Source: Bacteroidales bacterium (GTDB taxonomy: Bacteria; Bacteroidota; Bacteroidia; Bacteroidales; DYOH01). Taken from it: 8,859 nucleotides of DNA. This document shows, in pieces, positions 1 to 6,105 of this stretch; the stretch's first letter is position 1; each line of letters begins with the position of its first letter. The position numbers were made by a program, and so were the translations under genes. The notes beneath the pieces were generated by a model. It saw only the letters and a program-made list of their open reading frames with translations. It had not been told where the DNA came from and did not search any database. The stretch covers positions 1 to 8,859 of the forward strand of contig DAOVUO010000075.1 of assembly GCA_030632545.1 (NCBI GenBank), written 5' to 3'.

Positions 1-218
1 ATTCCACCGATTTGGTTTTCGCCTACTATATCTTTATAAGTAAAAATCTTTATTACGCCTTCCAAATTTTCGGCAACTGTATAATTTACTCGTATGATTT
101 TTCCATGGGCAAATGGCGAATCAAATACCAATCCGTATAATGTATCTTGACGAGGAATAATATCATCAATAAAAAGAGACTCCCCTCTTACATGTCCAAA
201 TGAATCTATATTCTTCAT
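1..218 (-). CDS. xdhB: Xanthine dehydrogenase molybdopterin-binding (large) subunit, N-terminal fragment
   Basis: The reading frame opens with an ATG at 218 (reverse strand) and runs off the left edge after 72 codons, so only the N-terminus is present. It begins MKNIDSFGHVRGESLFIDDI and continues with LYGLVFDSPFAHGKI. This is the typical start of the aldehyde oxidase/xanthine dehydrogenase a/b hammerhead domain: the G-x-x-x-Y/F-x-D-D opening, then the S-P-x-A-H-x-x-I strand. In this family the large subunit carries the molybdenum cofactor and hydroxylates hypoxanthine and xanthine in the cytoplasm. It lies 91 bp downstream of xdhA on the same strand with no terminator between, so cotranscription is likely. 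The catalytic Moco and Glu motifs lie outside the window, so other molybdenum hydroxylases of the family cannot be excluded from this fragment alone. The xdhA partner makes xanthine dehydrogenase the best reading. Confidence 0.87.
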   Translation of the reverse strand, partial: MKNIDSFGHVRGESLFIDDIIPRQDTLYGLVFDSPFAHGKIIRVNYTVAENLEGVIKIFTYKDIVGENQIGG

Positions 219-309
219 TTATTTATAATTTTGTTCATACTTTAAAAATAGGGCACACATTTTATCATTGTGTTAATGTAACTCAGTTATTATCTCAGCC
301 ATTGGCTGT

Positions 310-1725
310 TCATAGGATAATTAGTTTTTCAAATTCAATTTCATTTGGGAATAGCTCAATAAAGTGTGCAAAGAATAGCTGTCGAGCCAATAAACGCTTG
401 TATTCTTTTGTTCCACGCACATCGCTTATCGGACTTATTTCCGATTGCAAAATTTTTTCAGCTTCAGTTATGGTTTCCGAATTAATGGCTTTTCCGTGTA
501 GAAACTTATTTGTTTGATCTAAATATTTTGGAATTGCAGCCACACCACCAATCGACAAATGTGCTTCTGCGATAAAGTTATTTTCAACTCTAATCTCACA
601 TGCAGTATTCACACTGGCAATGTCCAAATGTGTTCGTTTGCTTACTTTCTCAAAATTAAACAGCGTACTGCTATCTGGAATATTAAACGAAAGGGATTGA
701 ATTAACTCCCCTTTTTGTAGGTCGTATTTTTTGTAATCTTGATGGAAATTGTGCAAAGGAATTTGCCTTAATGTCCCAGTTTCATTACGAATACTAAGTG
801 TGCTATTTAGTGCCAAAAAGAAAACTGTCATATCGCCTATAGGTGATGCATTTACAAAGTTTCCGCCCAGAGTTCCCATGTTTCGGATTTGCTCCGATGA
901 AACCAGTTTTAAAAATGACTTTAGTTTTGGGAAAATTGTTCTAAGCCGTTCATTCTGCATAATCTCACTAACAGTAGTACTTGCGCCTATAATACACTTA
1001 TCATTTTCAAACGAAATTCCTTTTAAACTAGCTTCGTTTGCGATTAAGTGCATATTTTCATTTGCTAATCTATCGGCTTGTTGAACGTATAAATCTGTAC
1101 CATTTGCCACAGTCACTCCAGTTTTACCAATTTCATCAAGTTGTAAGTTTGCTAATCTAGCCGAGATATCTTTAAAATAGCTAGGAATAAATTCTTCTTT
1201 AATTAGCCATTCTATTGGCTTTTGATGGTCTTTTGTACTTAATTTATCCTCAATTTCATCGCTTGCTTTTTCAATTGACTTATAGCCAGTACATCGGCAA
1301 ATATTACCGCTAATAGCATCTTTGCTCGAATTGTGACTATGGGAATGACTGTAATGCTTGTGTAAAGCGTGTCCTGCAAGCGAAACAACAATTCCGGGAG
1401 TACAAAAACCACATTGTGTGGCATAATTATCACTTATAGATTGTTGAATTGTATTTAGCTTATCAGGCAGATTCAGACCCTCAACTGTAACTATGTGTTT
1501 TCCATTCGCATTTCCTAAGGGCGAAATGCACGATGTAATACTATGGTATGATATTTCATCTTTGACTAATGTACCAACTAAAACTGTACAAGCACCACAG
1601 TCACCTTCTCTACAACCTATTTTAGTGCCTTTTAATTGGGCGTTTTCTCGTATAAAATCAAGCAATGTCATGCCAGAGTTGGCAGATGTATTTATGATTT
1701 TATCATTTAATATAAATTTTATCAT
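310..1725 (-). CDS. xdhA: Xanthine dehydrogenase small subunit (two 2Fe-2S clusters plus FAD domain)
   Basis: Of 471 aa, matching the usual 460-490 aa of fused XdhA small subunits. Residues 1-80 form a plant-type ferredoxin domain with cluster ligands C38, C43, C46 (CREGDCGACTVLVG) and C66. Residues 95-155 form the second 2Fe-2S domain, with C105-x2-C108 (QCGFCTPG) and C143-x-C145 (GNICRCTGY). Residues about 180-360 are the FAD-binding domain, with VANGTDLYV at 206-214 and the IRNMGTLGGN motif starting at 280. The C-terminal part, with an SIGGVAAIPK-type segment, fits CO dehydrogenase flavoprotein C-terminal domains. The subunit passes electrons from the Mo site in XdhB through the clusters to FAD and then to NAD+, in cytoplasmic purine breakdown. 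xdhB follows 91 bp downstream. The start at 1725 gives the expected N-terminus; there is no Shine-Dalgarno sequence. An odd feature is a His/Ser-rich loop at 119-131 (six His in 13 residues) between the Cys pairs of the second cluster. Confidence 0.95.
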   Translation of the reverse strand: MIKFILNDKIINTSANSGMTLLDFIRENAQLKGTKIGCREGDCGACTVLVGTLVKDEISYHSITSCISPLGNANGKHIVTVEGLNLPDKLNTIQQSISDNYATQCGFCTPGIVVSLAGHALHKHYSHSHSHNSSKDAISGNICRCTGYKSIEKASDEIEDKLSTKDHQKPIEWLIKEEFIPSYFKDISARLANLQLDEIGKTGVTVANGTDLYVQQADRLANENMHLIANEASLKGISFENDKCIIGASTTVSEIMQNERLRTIFPKLKSFLKLVSSEQIRNMGTLGGNFVNASPIGDMTVFFLALNSTLSIRNETGTLRQIPLHNFHQDYKKYDLQKGELIQSLSFNIPDSSTLFNFEKVSKRTHLDIASVNTACEIRVENNFIAEAHLSIGGVAAIPKYLDQTNKFLHGKAINSETITEAEKILQSEISPISDVRGTKEYKRLLARQLFFAHFIELFPNEIEFEKLIIL

Positions 1726-1734
1726 AAGTACCGT

Positions 1735-1742
1735 GCAAGATA
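1735..1742 (-). promoter_or_regulatory. Weak -7 element candidate for the xdhAB operon
   Basis: On the reverse strand TATCTTGC lies 9 nt before the xdhA ATG, a partial match to the Bacteroidetes -7 consensus TAnnTTTG. The same TAnnTTG core occurs in the better candidates at 2943-2950 and 4278-4285. No TTG or TTTG sits at the expected 19-21 nt upstream, so support is weak. If real, the transcript would start almost at the ATG, giving a very short or absent leader. The terminator at 1768-1804 upstream implies that some promoter must lie in the 42 bp left for it, or that xdhAB is reached by readthrough. Confidence 0.3.
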
Positions 1743-1767
1743 CATAAAATAAACAAATTTTAGGAGT

Positions 1768-1804
1768 AAAAAACTACGGCAAAGCATAAAGCCTTGCCGT
1801 AGTT
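1768..1804 (-). terminator. Intrinsic terminator after the 357-aa secreted protein gene
   Basis: Read on the reverse strand, a 14-bp stem (AACTACGGCAAGGC pairing with GCTTTGCCGTAGTT, with one G-U wobble) closes a 5-nt loop. The T-run extends to 1768. On the forward strand the wobble becomes an A-C mismatch and the T-run is missing, which fixes the working strand as minus. It begins 28 bp after the stop codon at 1833 and separates that gene from the xdhAB operon. Confidence 0.85.
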
Positions 1805-1832
1805 ATAATGTATAATAGCGTTTAAAGAGATA

Positions 1833-2906
1833 TTATCTTTTTGTACTAGTACTTGTGCTTAGTATTTTAGCATAATCAACTTTTGGTAAATTAATTGTAC
1901 TTGCGATACTGTAAATTTGCGATACGTTTCTGCCATTGATATTTTCTACAACAGAAACATAAGTTCTATTAGCTGTTTTTTTAATAGCAGTTATTTTCAA
2001 AATTTTGTTATTAACATGTATGTAATCTAGGCCATGGATTTTACCTAATGCTTTTGAATAGGTATTAGTTCTACTTAGTGTATAAATTTCTGAATCGTAT
2101 AAATTACTATTTATGCGAGTTGGGCTCAAATAAGCTTTACCATTGAATATGATTATTTTTGCAACTTTAACACCCGAAGGTATAGCTCTAGTATTAGTAA
2201 TATTTCTACTTGGCATCTCAATTGTTTTTATTTTAGTTCCTTGTGCAAAAGCAAGACTAGTTTCGTTTATTTGAGATAAGGCAGAAATTGATGTATTCAA
2301 ATCTTCTTGTAATTTTTGATAAACAGGTATGGCGAAATTTTGACCACCTGCAGAACCAGTAACGGATGTAGATCTAATTACTCCTTTGTCTGACCCAAAT
2401 ACAGCTTTCCCGTAATTTTTGCATATACCCACACCCGTGATTTTTGAAATTTTGGATTTAGCATAAGAGTTAGGTATAGCATTAAATGGTGTATAGTGAT
2501 ATTCAATAGCTGGCCCCACTTTAGCTGATGATTCTCCCGTTGTTGCCGACACAGTAACCATTTGAGTAGAATTCGCAAAATGAGAATACGGTTTATTATT
2601 TATAAAACCTACACTTACGTAATAACAAGCTCCAGTTATACCACTTACCATAGACGAACTTGAATTAGATTGCACCACAATTCCGCCTTTGTTAGTTGCC
2701 AAATAAGCAATTCCTCCAGATGGGTTAGCCATATCAGAAAAGGTAAAATTGTAAACCGCGCTAACTGATTTTGTTTTTAATACATTCGAGATATTATTTA
2801 CTTTGACCCATCCTGTTGTTGATGTTGAGCTTCTTTGTGCATTTGCTATATTTATTGTTGTTGTAAAAATAGCAATAAGCATTACACTAATAATTGATTT
2901 TTTCAT
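1833..2906 (-). CDS. Secreted protein of unknown function, paralogue A (possible beta-propeller)
   Basis: Of 357 aa. A signal peptide is clear: MKKS, a hydrophobic stretch to about residue 20, then ANA|Q cleavable near residue 23, so export to the periplasm or cell surface is expected. I do not recognise a named family. It is a paralogue of the gene at 3159-4241, by eye about 40-45% identical in the mature part. Shared blocks are AVYNFTFSDM (50-59), YLATNKG (68-74), TGACYYV (91-97), FGSDKGVI (170-177), YQKL (196-199), KIHGL with VN-KILKI (289-305) and LP-VDY (340-345). Segments such as YLATNKG and FGSDKGVI resemble strands of propeller blades that start with an Asp/Gly turn, so a beta-propeller fold is possible but unproven. 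No lipobox and no obvious type IX secretion C-terminal domain were seen. It has its own promoter candidate (2943-2973) and terminator (1768-1804), indicating monocistronic transcription. Confidence 0.88.
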   Translation of the reverse strand: MKKSIISVMLIAIFTTTINIANAQRSSTSTTGWVKVNNISNVLKTKSVSAVYNFTFSDMANPSGGIAYLATNKGGIVVQSNSSSSMVSGITGACYYVSVGFINNKPYSHFANSTQMVTVSATTGESSAKVGPAIEYHYTPFNAIPNSYAKSKISKITGVGICKNYGKAVFGSDKGVIRSTSVTGSAGGQNFAIPVYQKLQEDLNTSISALSQINETSLAFAQGTKIKTIEMPSRNITNTRAIPSGVKVAKIIIFNGKAYLSPTRINSNLYDSEIYTLSRTNTYSKALGKIHGLDYIHVNNKILKITAIKKTANRTYVSVVENINGRNVSQIYSIASTINLPKVDYAKILSTSTSTKR

Positions 2907-2942
2907 AAGATAAATTAAGATTAATATAGATATTGATTTTTT

Positions 2943-2973
2943 ACAATATATGAATTTTTATAAGAAAAACAAA
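2943..2973 (-). promoter_or_regulatory. Bacteroidetes-type promoter candidate for paralogue A
   Basis: On the reverse strand TTTG (2973-2970) is followed by exactly 19 nt and then TATATTGT (2950-2943), close to the published Bacteroidetes pattern of TTG/TTTG, 19-21 nt, TAnnTTTG. The transcript would start around 2936, about 30 nt before the ATG at 2906. The same layout with the same 19-nt spacing occurs before paralogue B, which strengthens both calls. Confidence 0.6.
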
Positions 2974-3091
2974 TAATATGAACCAGTTAAAATTTTGCAA
3001 TAAATATTTATCTCGGTGTTGGCCAAAGTTTACTAAAAAGTACGGCATAGGTATAAAGTTCTATTCTCGCTTTTAGATGAAATAAGATTTT

Positions 3092-3122
3092 AAAAAACAG
3101 CCTGTCCTTTTGGAGCAGACTG
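3092..3122 (-). terminator. Intrinsic terminator after paralogue B
   Basis: On the reverse strand CAGTCTGCTCC pairs with GGACAGGCTG (one bulged C, one U-G wobble) around an AAAA loop, and a run of six T follows at 3097-3092. It starts 36 bp after the stop codon at 3159. Its right arm, read on the forward strand, is AACAGCCTGTCC, which is also found at 4467-4478 in the dispersed repeat. Confidence 0.75.
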
Positions 3123-3158
3123 AGTCATGATTATATTTTATCTATATGTGTCCAGAAA

Positions 3159-4241
3159 CTATCGTTTTGATAGTTTAGGAATTGGCAATAGTGTGGAATA
3201 ATCAACACTTGGCAATTTTGCTGAATTACTTACGCTATATATTTGAGCAGTTGGGATAGCGTTAATTATTTCTGTAACAGCAACATAGATTTTTGTTGTG
3301 CTTTTTGCAATAGCATTAATTTTGAGTATTTTTTTGTTAACATAAATATAATGAAGGCCATGAATTTTTTCTGGCAATACTCTAAATGTGCCAGTTTTAC
3401 CTTCAGTAAAGAAAGTTGATTCATAAAGGTTTTTAGTTATTGCACTTGAACTTAAATAGATTTTGTTCTTAAATTCAATTATTTTTTCAACTCTAAGTGA
3501 AGAAGGTAGTTGTACATTATTAACAGTTCTACCAGGTAGTGTAATTACTTTTAAATAACCATCTTGTACAGCAAGAAGAGTATTTTCGCTTTTTTGGTAT
3601 AATGCCGAAACTGGTGCTTTTAAATTTTCTGTTAATTTTTGATAAGAAAATGTAATGAAAGATTCACTTAAGTCGTCATGGCTACTTAGATAGGAAAACT
3701 GAATTACTCCTTTATCTGAACCAAAGAGTGCATAATTTCCTAATGCACCTAAGCCTGTTATTTTTTCTATATTAACTTTTTTGTAACTAAAAGGTGCCAT
3801 ACTATACGGACAATAATGATGTTGTATTGTTGGGTCAACAATAAGACTAGTAGATTCGCTTGTAGTTTGTTTTACATTAACAAGTTGTGTATAATTAGCA
3901 AAACGAATGTTTGATATATTATGTTGACTATTTTCTATACTTCGATATACCCAATAGCATGAGCCTGTTAAACTACGAACTTTGAACGAACCCGATGGCT
4001 TCAGGATATAAGCTCCTTTGTTTGTTGCTAAATATATATTTCCACTAGATGGATTGTTCATATCAGAAAAAGTAAAGTTGTACACTGCCGTTACTTTTTG
4101 GTTTTTAAGATAGTCTGAAATTTTTTTTTCTTTTACCCAAGTTGATCCTGGTGTATTAATTTTTGTTTGGGCATTTACCACATTTACTGAAGTTATTGCA
4201 ATTATTGCAATAAACATTACACTAATAATAGATTTTTTCAT
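3159..4241 (-). CDS. Secreted protein of unknown function, paralogue B (possible beta-propeller)
   Basis: Of 360 aa, with a signal peptide MKKSIISVMFIAI... ending VVNA|Q near residue 24, so exported. It is the tandem paralogue of the gene at 1833-2906 and shares the blocks AVYNFTFSDM (52-61), YLATNKG (70-76), LTGSCYWV (91-98), FGSDKGVI (173-180), YQKL (200-203), KIHGL-YI-VN-KILKI (292-308) and LP-VDY (343-348), plus the last residues S-KR. The two genes are 252 bp apart and each has its own promoter and terminator, so the duplication copied a whole transcription unit. The 37 nt around the start codon differ at only two positions from the sister gene, far more similar than the rest. No catalytic motif was seen. 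Blade-like segments suggest a beta-propeller, which is inference only. The neighbouring plus-strand gene at 4657 is divergent and need not be related. Confidence 0.88.
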   Translation of the reverse strand: MKKSIISVMFIAIIAITSVNVVNAQTKINTPGSTWVKEKKISDYLKNQKVTAVYNFTFSDMNNPSSGNIYLATNKGAYILKPSGSFKVRSLTGSCYWVYRSIENSQHNISNIRFANYTQLVNVKQTTSESTSLIVDPTIQHHYCPYSMAPFSYKKVNIEKITGLGALGNYALFGSDKGVIQFSYLSSHDDLSESFITFSYQKLTENLKAPVSALYQKSENTLLAVQDGYLKVITLPGRTVNNVQLPSSLRVEKIIEFKNKIYLSSSAITKNLYESTFFTEGKTGTFRVLPEKIHGLHYIYVNKKILKINAIAKSTTKIYVAVTEIINAIPTAQIYSVSNSAKLPSVDYSTLLPIPKLSKR

Positions 4242-4277
4242 AATTAATTTAGATATAATTAAACATTTACATAACTA

Positions 4278-4308
4278 GCAATTTACGATATTTTTGTTTT
4301 AAAACAAA
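4278..4308 (-). promoter_or_regulatory. Bacteroidetes-type promoter candidate for paralogue B
   Basis: On the reverse strand TTTG (4308-4305) is followed by exactly 19 nt and then TAAATTGC (4285-4278), a TAnnTTTG-like -7 element. Transcription would start near 4271, about 30 nt before the ATG at 4241. The layout matches that of paralogue A. A 16-bp perfect palindrome TTTGTTTTAAAACAAA (4293-4308) covers the -33 element and part of the spacer. It could be an operator but may also be chance in such AT-rich DNA. Confidence 0.6.
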
Positions 4309-4446
4309 TATGAGAGAAAATATTTTATGGGTACTGTTTTAAAGTTTAAGTTATATTGTTTCAATGGTTTGTTAAATATTTGTAAGACATTGAATGATGG
4401 TTATTTGCAAAAAATAAATTTATTAAGTATAACTGCTAGATATTCT

Positions 4447-4497
4447 GCATTTTAACTTAAAACTTAACAGCCTGTCCCGAACATAGGTGAAGTATTA
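4447..4497 (+). repeat. Dispersed intergenic repeat, copy 1 (upstream of 347-aa lipoprotein gene)
   Basis: The 34 nt at 4464-4497 match 6111-6144 at 30 positions. The shared blocks are TTAAC, GCCTGTCCC, AACAT, GG and GAAGTATTA. Both copies are also preceded by GCATTTTAAC, but here a 12-nt stretch (4457-4468) separates that block from the core. That stretch ends in TTAAC and looks like a short local duplication. The copy ends 159 nt before the ATG at 4657 and directly before the upstream promoter candidate. Function is unknown. It could be a degraded terminator-like repeat, a leader element or a regulator site. Confidence 0.7.
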
Positions 4498-4512
4498 ATT
4501 CTTTATCAACGG

Positions 4513-4542
4513 TTGGCAAAATTTTGTTAATATAGATATTTG
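4513..4542 (+). promoter_or_regulatory. Distal promoter candidate for the 347-aa lipoprotein gene
   Basis: TTG (4513-4515), a 19-nt spacer, then GATATTTG (4535-4542), seven of eight positions matching TAnnTTTG. This would give a leader of about 105 nt before the ATG at 4657. It competes with the proximal candidate at 4603-4633, and both may be used or only one. Confidence 0.4.
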
Positions 4543-4602
4543 ATAGGGCGTAAAAAATGATTAAGTATCTATATATCTGTAAGTATTCTTGGATTCAGGA
4601 AC

Positions 4603-4633
4603 TTGATTTAATTATTTTTTTGCATTAACTTTA
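4603..4633 (+). promoter_or_regulatory. Proximal promoter candidate for the 347-aa lipoprotein gene
   Basis: TTG (4603-4605), a 20-nt spacer, then TAACTTTA (4626-4633), seven of eight positions matching TAnnTTTG. Transcription would start around 4640, leaving a leader of roughly 17 nt before the ATG at 4657, a normal length for this phylum. Confidence 0.45.
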
Positions 4634-4656
4634 AATACAAACTAAATCAAACTGCC

Positions 4657-5700
4657 ATGAAATCAATTATTAAATTAAACCTAATTTTGTTATTCGTTTT
4701 AGTGAGTGGATGTGCAAGCTTTAAATCGCCTACAAATGGAATCTATCAATCAGAGACAAAGGAAAATAAAAATGCCGAAAAAGTAAGTTTGCTTTTTGTT
4801 TTTAGTCATTATGAGCAAACAATCGGAATTGATGCTATTCCGAAGCTAACAAGGGCTCGATGGAATTTTAATGACATTTTTCGCAATTCTTTAAATGAGA
4901 TTAGTAATATTGAAAAGTATAATTCATTTACAATGGAAGCAAAGGATATCAACAATGTAAAAAAACGAGAGGACATAATCAGAGGTCGAAAAGAAAATGA
5001 TTATACCATAGAAATCAATTTTAAAGTAGAAAAATCCTTTGTAAAGTTTTTCTTTAGTGCAATAATGTCTTCTGCAAGTGCTACAATTATACCTATGCGT
5101 TACAAATATATATATTCGGTTGAAGCCAAGGTGTACAATTACAAACATGAGCTTGTTGAAAGCTATATGCGTGATGCTGAGTTAAATAAATGGGTGCAAA
5201 CGTTTATGGTTTTTCTTTATCCTTTTCATCATGAAAAACGGAAAAAAGAAGAATTGTATGTTGAATGTTTGCATGATATTTTTAAACAAATAGAAACAGA
5301 GAAAGTGCTGGATTATAATAAACTAGAAAAAGTTAGTAGAACAATTTATGCAAGCAGTGAAATTTGTGAAGTGCTTGAAAAACACGTACCTAAAGATGTA
5401 ATAACTTGGAATAAGCAGCCATTAAATACTTGGATTGAGAAAAAGGACATTGGTATTATTATTCATTTTCCTGATGATGGATTAAATGAAAAAATGGCCG
5501 CACAGGCATTTAAAATGAATATTGAGCAACTTGATCAAAAAACAGAGGACAATGGAATATTATTTTGGGTTGATAAAGAAGAGAAATACCCTGTTTTATT
5601 AATTTCAGCAAGAAATGAAACTGTTTTAAAATCTCAATTAGAAAATAATAATCATTTTAAAGTATTGATAAATGGTATGTTTTATTTGCAAAGGCAGTAA
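4657..5700 (+). CDS. Lipoprotein of unknown function with central hydrophobic segments
   Basis: Of 347 aa. The N-terminus is a lipoprotein signal: MKSIIK, a hydrophobic core, and the lipobox LVSGC with the lipidated cysteine at C19, so membrane anchoring is expected. The start at 4657 gives a normal-length signal peptide. Residues 43-50 (VSLLFVFS) look like a core beta-strand and are followed by a basic, mixed region. Hydrophobic stretches at 129-147 (FFFSAIMSSASATIIP region) and 178-190 (WVQTFMVFLYPF) flank a strand-rich YKYIYSVEAKVYN segment. This arrangement is known to me from various uncharacterised bacterial lipoproteins but belongs to no named family I can call. The C-terminal third (from about 250) is soluble and charged and may be a separate domain. 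It stands alone: the next plus-strand gene begins 506 bp downstream. No catalytic motif is visible. Confidence 0.85.
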   Translation: MKSIIKLNLILLFVLVSGCASFKSPTNGIYQSETKENKNAEKVSLLFVFSHYEQTIGIDAIPKLTRARWNFNDIFRNSLNEISNIEKYNSFTMEAKDINNVKKREDIIRGRKENDYTIEINFKVEKSFVKFFFSAIMSSASATIIPMRYKYIYSVEAKVYNYKHELVESYMRDAELNKWVQTFMVFLYPFHHEKRKKEELYVECLHDIFKQIETEKVLDYNKLEKVSRTIYASSEICEVLEKHVPKDVITWNKQPLNTWIEKKDIGIIIHFPDDGLNEKMAAQAFKMNIEQLDQKTEDNGILFWVDKEEKYPVLLISARNETVLKSQLENNNHFKVLINGMFYLQRQ

Positions 5701-5836
5701 TTAGTGTCGCCTTTTCCTCTTATTAGCGTATCTAGTCTCTGCATTATTTTCTTTCAATTAAATTTGTGATAGATTATGCCTTTGTTTGTGAGTTGCTTAA
5801 GTGTTTTTGGGTATGTGAATAAGCTCAAAGCAAATA

Positions 5837-6081
5837 TTATCTTCCGTTCCACTACCAATTTCGTGTGTAGAGATTCAAATTTCGGTGGCACTGAAAATTT
5901 TGAGGGATATAATAATGTTTAAATGTTTAATTTATTAAAATAGTAATAATTGCTTTTATCTTAAGTTTGTATGGTTTAGCTTATAAACAGCTATGCAGAT
6001 AAGCAAAGAATATTATGTTTAGTCACTGTTTTCATATTTAAAATTAGTTACCCACTAAATTGGTAGTAGAACCTTATCTTC
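5837..6081. mobile_element. MITE-like element (229 bp) with 8-bp target site duplication
   Basis: The left terminal repeat at 5846-5870 begins GTTCCACTACCAATTT. The right one at 6048-6072 is its inverse with 21 of 25 positions matching; the outer 16 bp have a single mismatch. The octamer TTATCTTC occurs directly on both sides, at 5837-5844 and 6074-6081, each separated from the terminal repeat by one C (5845 and 6073). This is the structure expected of a non-autonomous transposon plus its target duplication. The interior carries no transposase and no ATG-started frame of useful length, so movement would need a transposase from elsewhere. Eight-bp duplications occur in several IS families, so the parent family cannot be named. 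It sits in the gap between two lipoprotein genes and disrupts no visible gene. Confidence 0.75.
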
Positions 6082-6105
6082 TAGTGTTTAATACAATAGT
6101 TCGGT

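Larger units (their letters stand above)
4242..4656. other. Divergent intergenic region with promoters for both directions
   Basis: This 415-bp AT-rich region separates paralogue B from the divergent lipoprotein gene. It holds a minus-strand promoter candidate (4278-4308) overlapping a palindrome, one copy of the dispersed repeat (4447-4497) and two plus-strand promoter candidates. Between about 4312 and 4446 I see no coding frame of note, no hairpin and no recognisable RNA. Confidence 0.7.

Noticed and set aside
296..308. Short hairpin CAGCC-ATT-GGCTG just after the xdhA stop codon.
   Set aside because: Only a 5-bp stem with a 3-nt loop and no T-run on the minus strand, so it is not a terminator; it would also split a natural xdhA-xdhB operon.
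200..1747. Several open frames inside xdhA and xdhB on the opposite strand or in another frame (for example 200-517 +, 749-1084 +, 1239-1433 -, 1493-1747 +).
   Set aside because: They overlap a well-supported xanthine dehydrogenase reading frame and their translations show no domain or credible composition.
2378..2578. A 66-aa frame inside paralogue A on the same strand.
   Set aside because: It lies wholly within the better-supported 357-aa frame and has no start context or homology of its own.
4924..5148. A 74-aa reverse-strand frame inside the 347-aa lipoprotein gene.
   Set aside because: Antisense shadow rich in Cys, Tyr and Phe, as expected from reading AT-rich coding DNA backwards.
5690..5715. 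Possible terminator overlapping the stop codon of the 347-aa lipoprotein gene (AAAGGC pairing with GCCTTT).
   Set aside because: Six weak base pairs, a 13-nt loop and only four T; too weak to call, though some activity cannot be excluded.
5755..5925. Open reverse-strand stretch in and left of the MITE, reading like FSVPPKFESLHTK.
   Set aside because: It has no ATG, is about 50 codons, and overlaps the inverted repeat of the element; it looks like a chance open frame rather than a gene remnant.
5826..6016. Loose direct similarity between 5826-5840 and 6001-6016 (AAGCAAA...TATTAT).
   Set aside because: Short, AT-rich and gapped, with only one copy inside the MITE; most likely chance.
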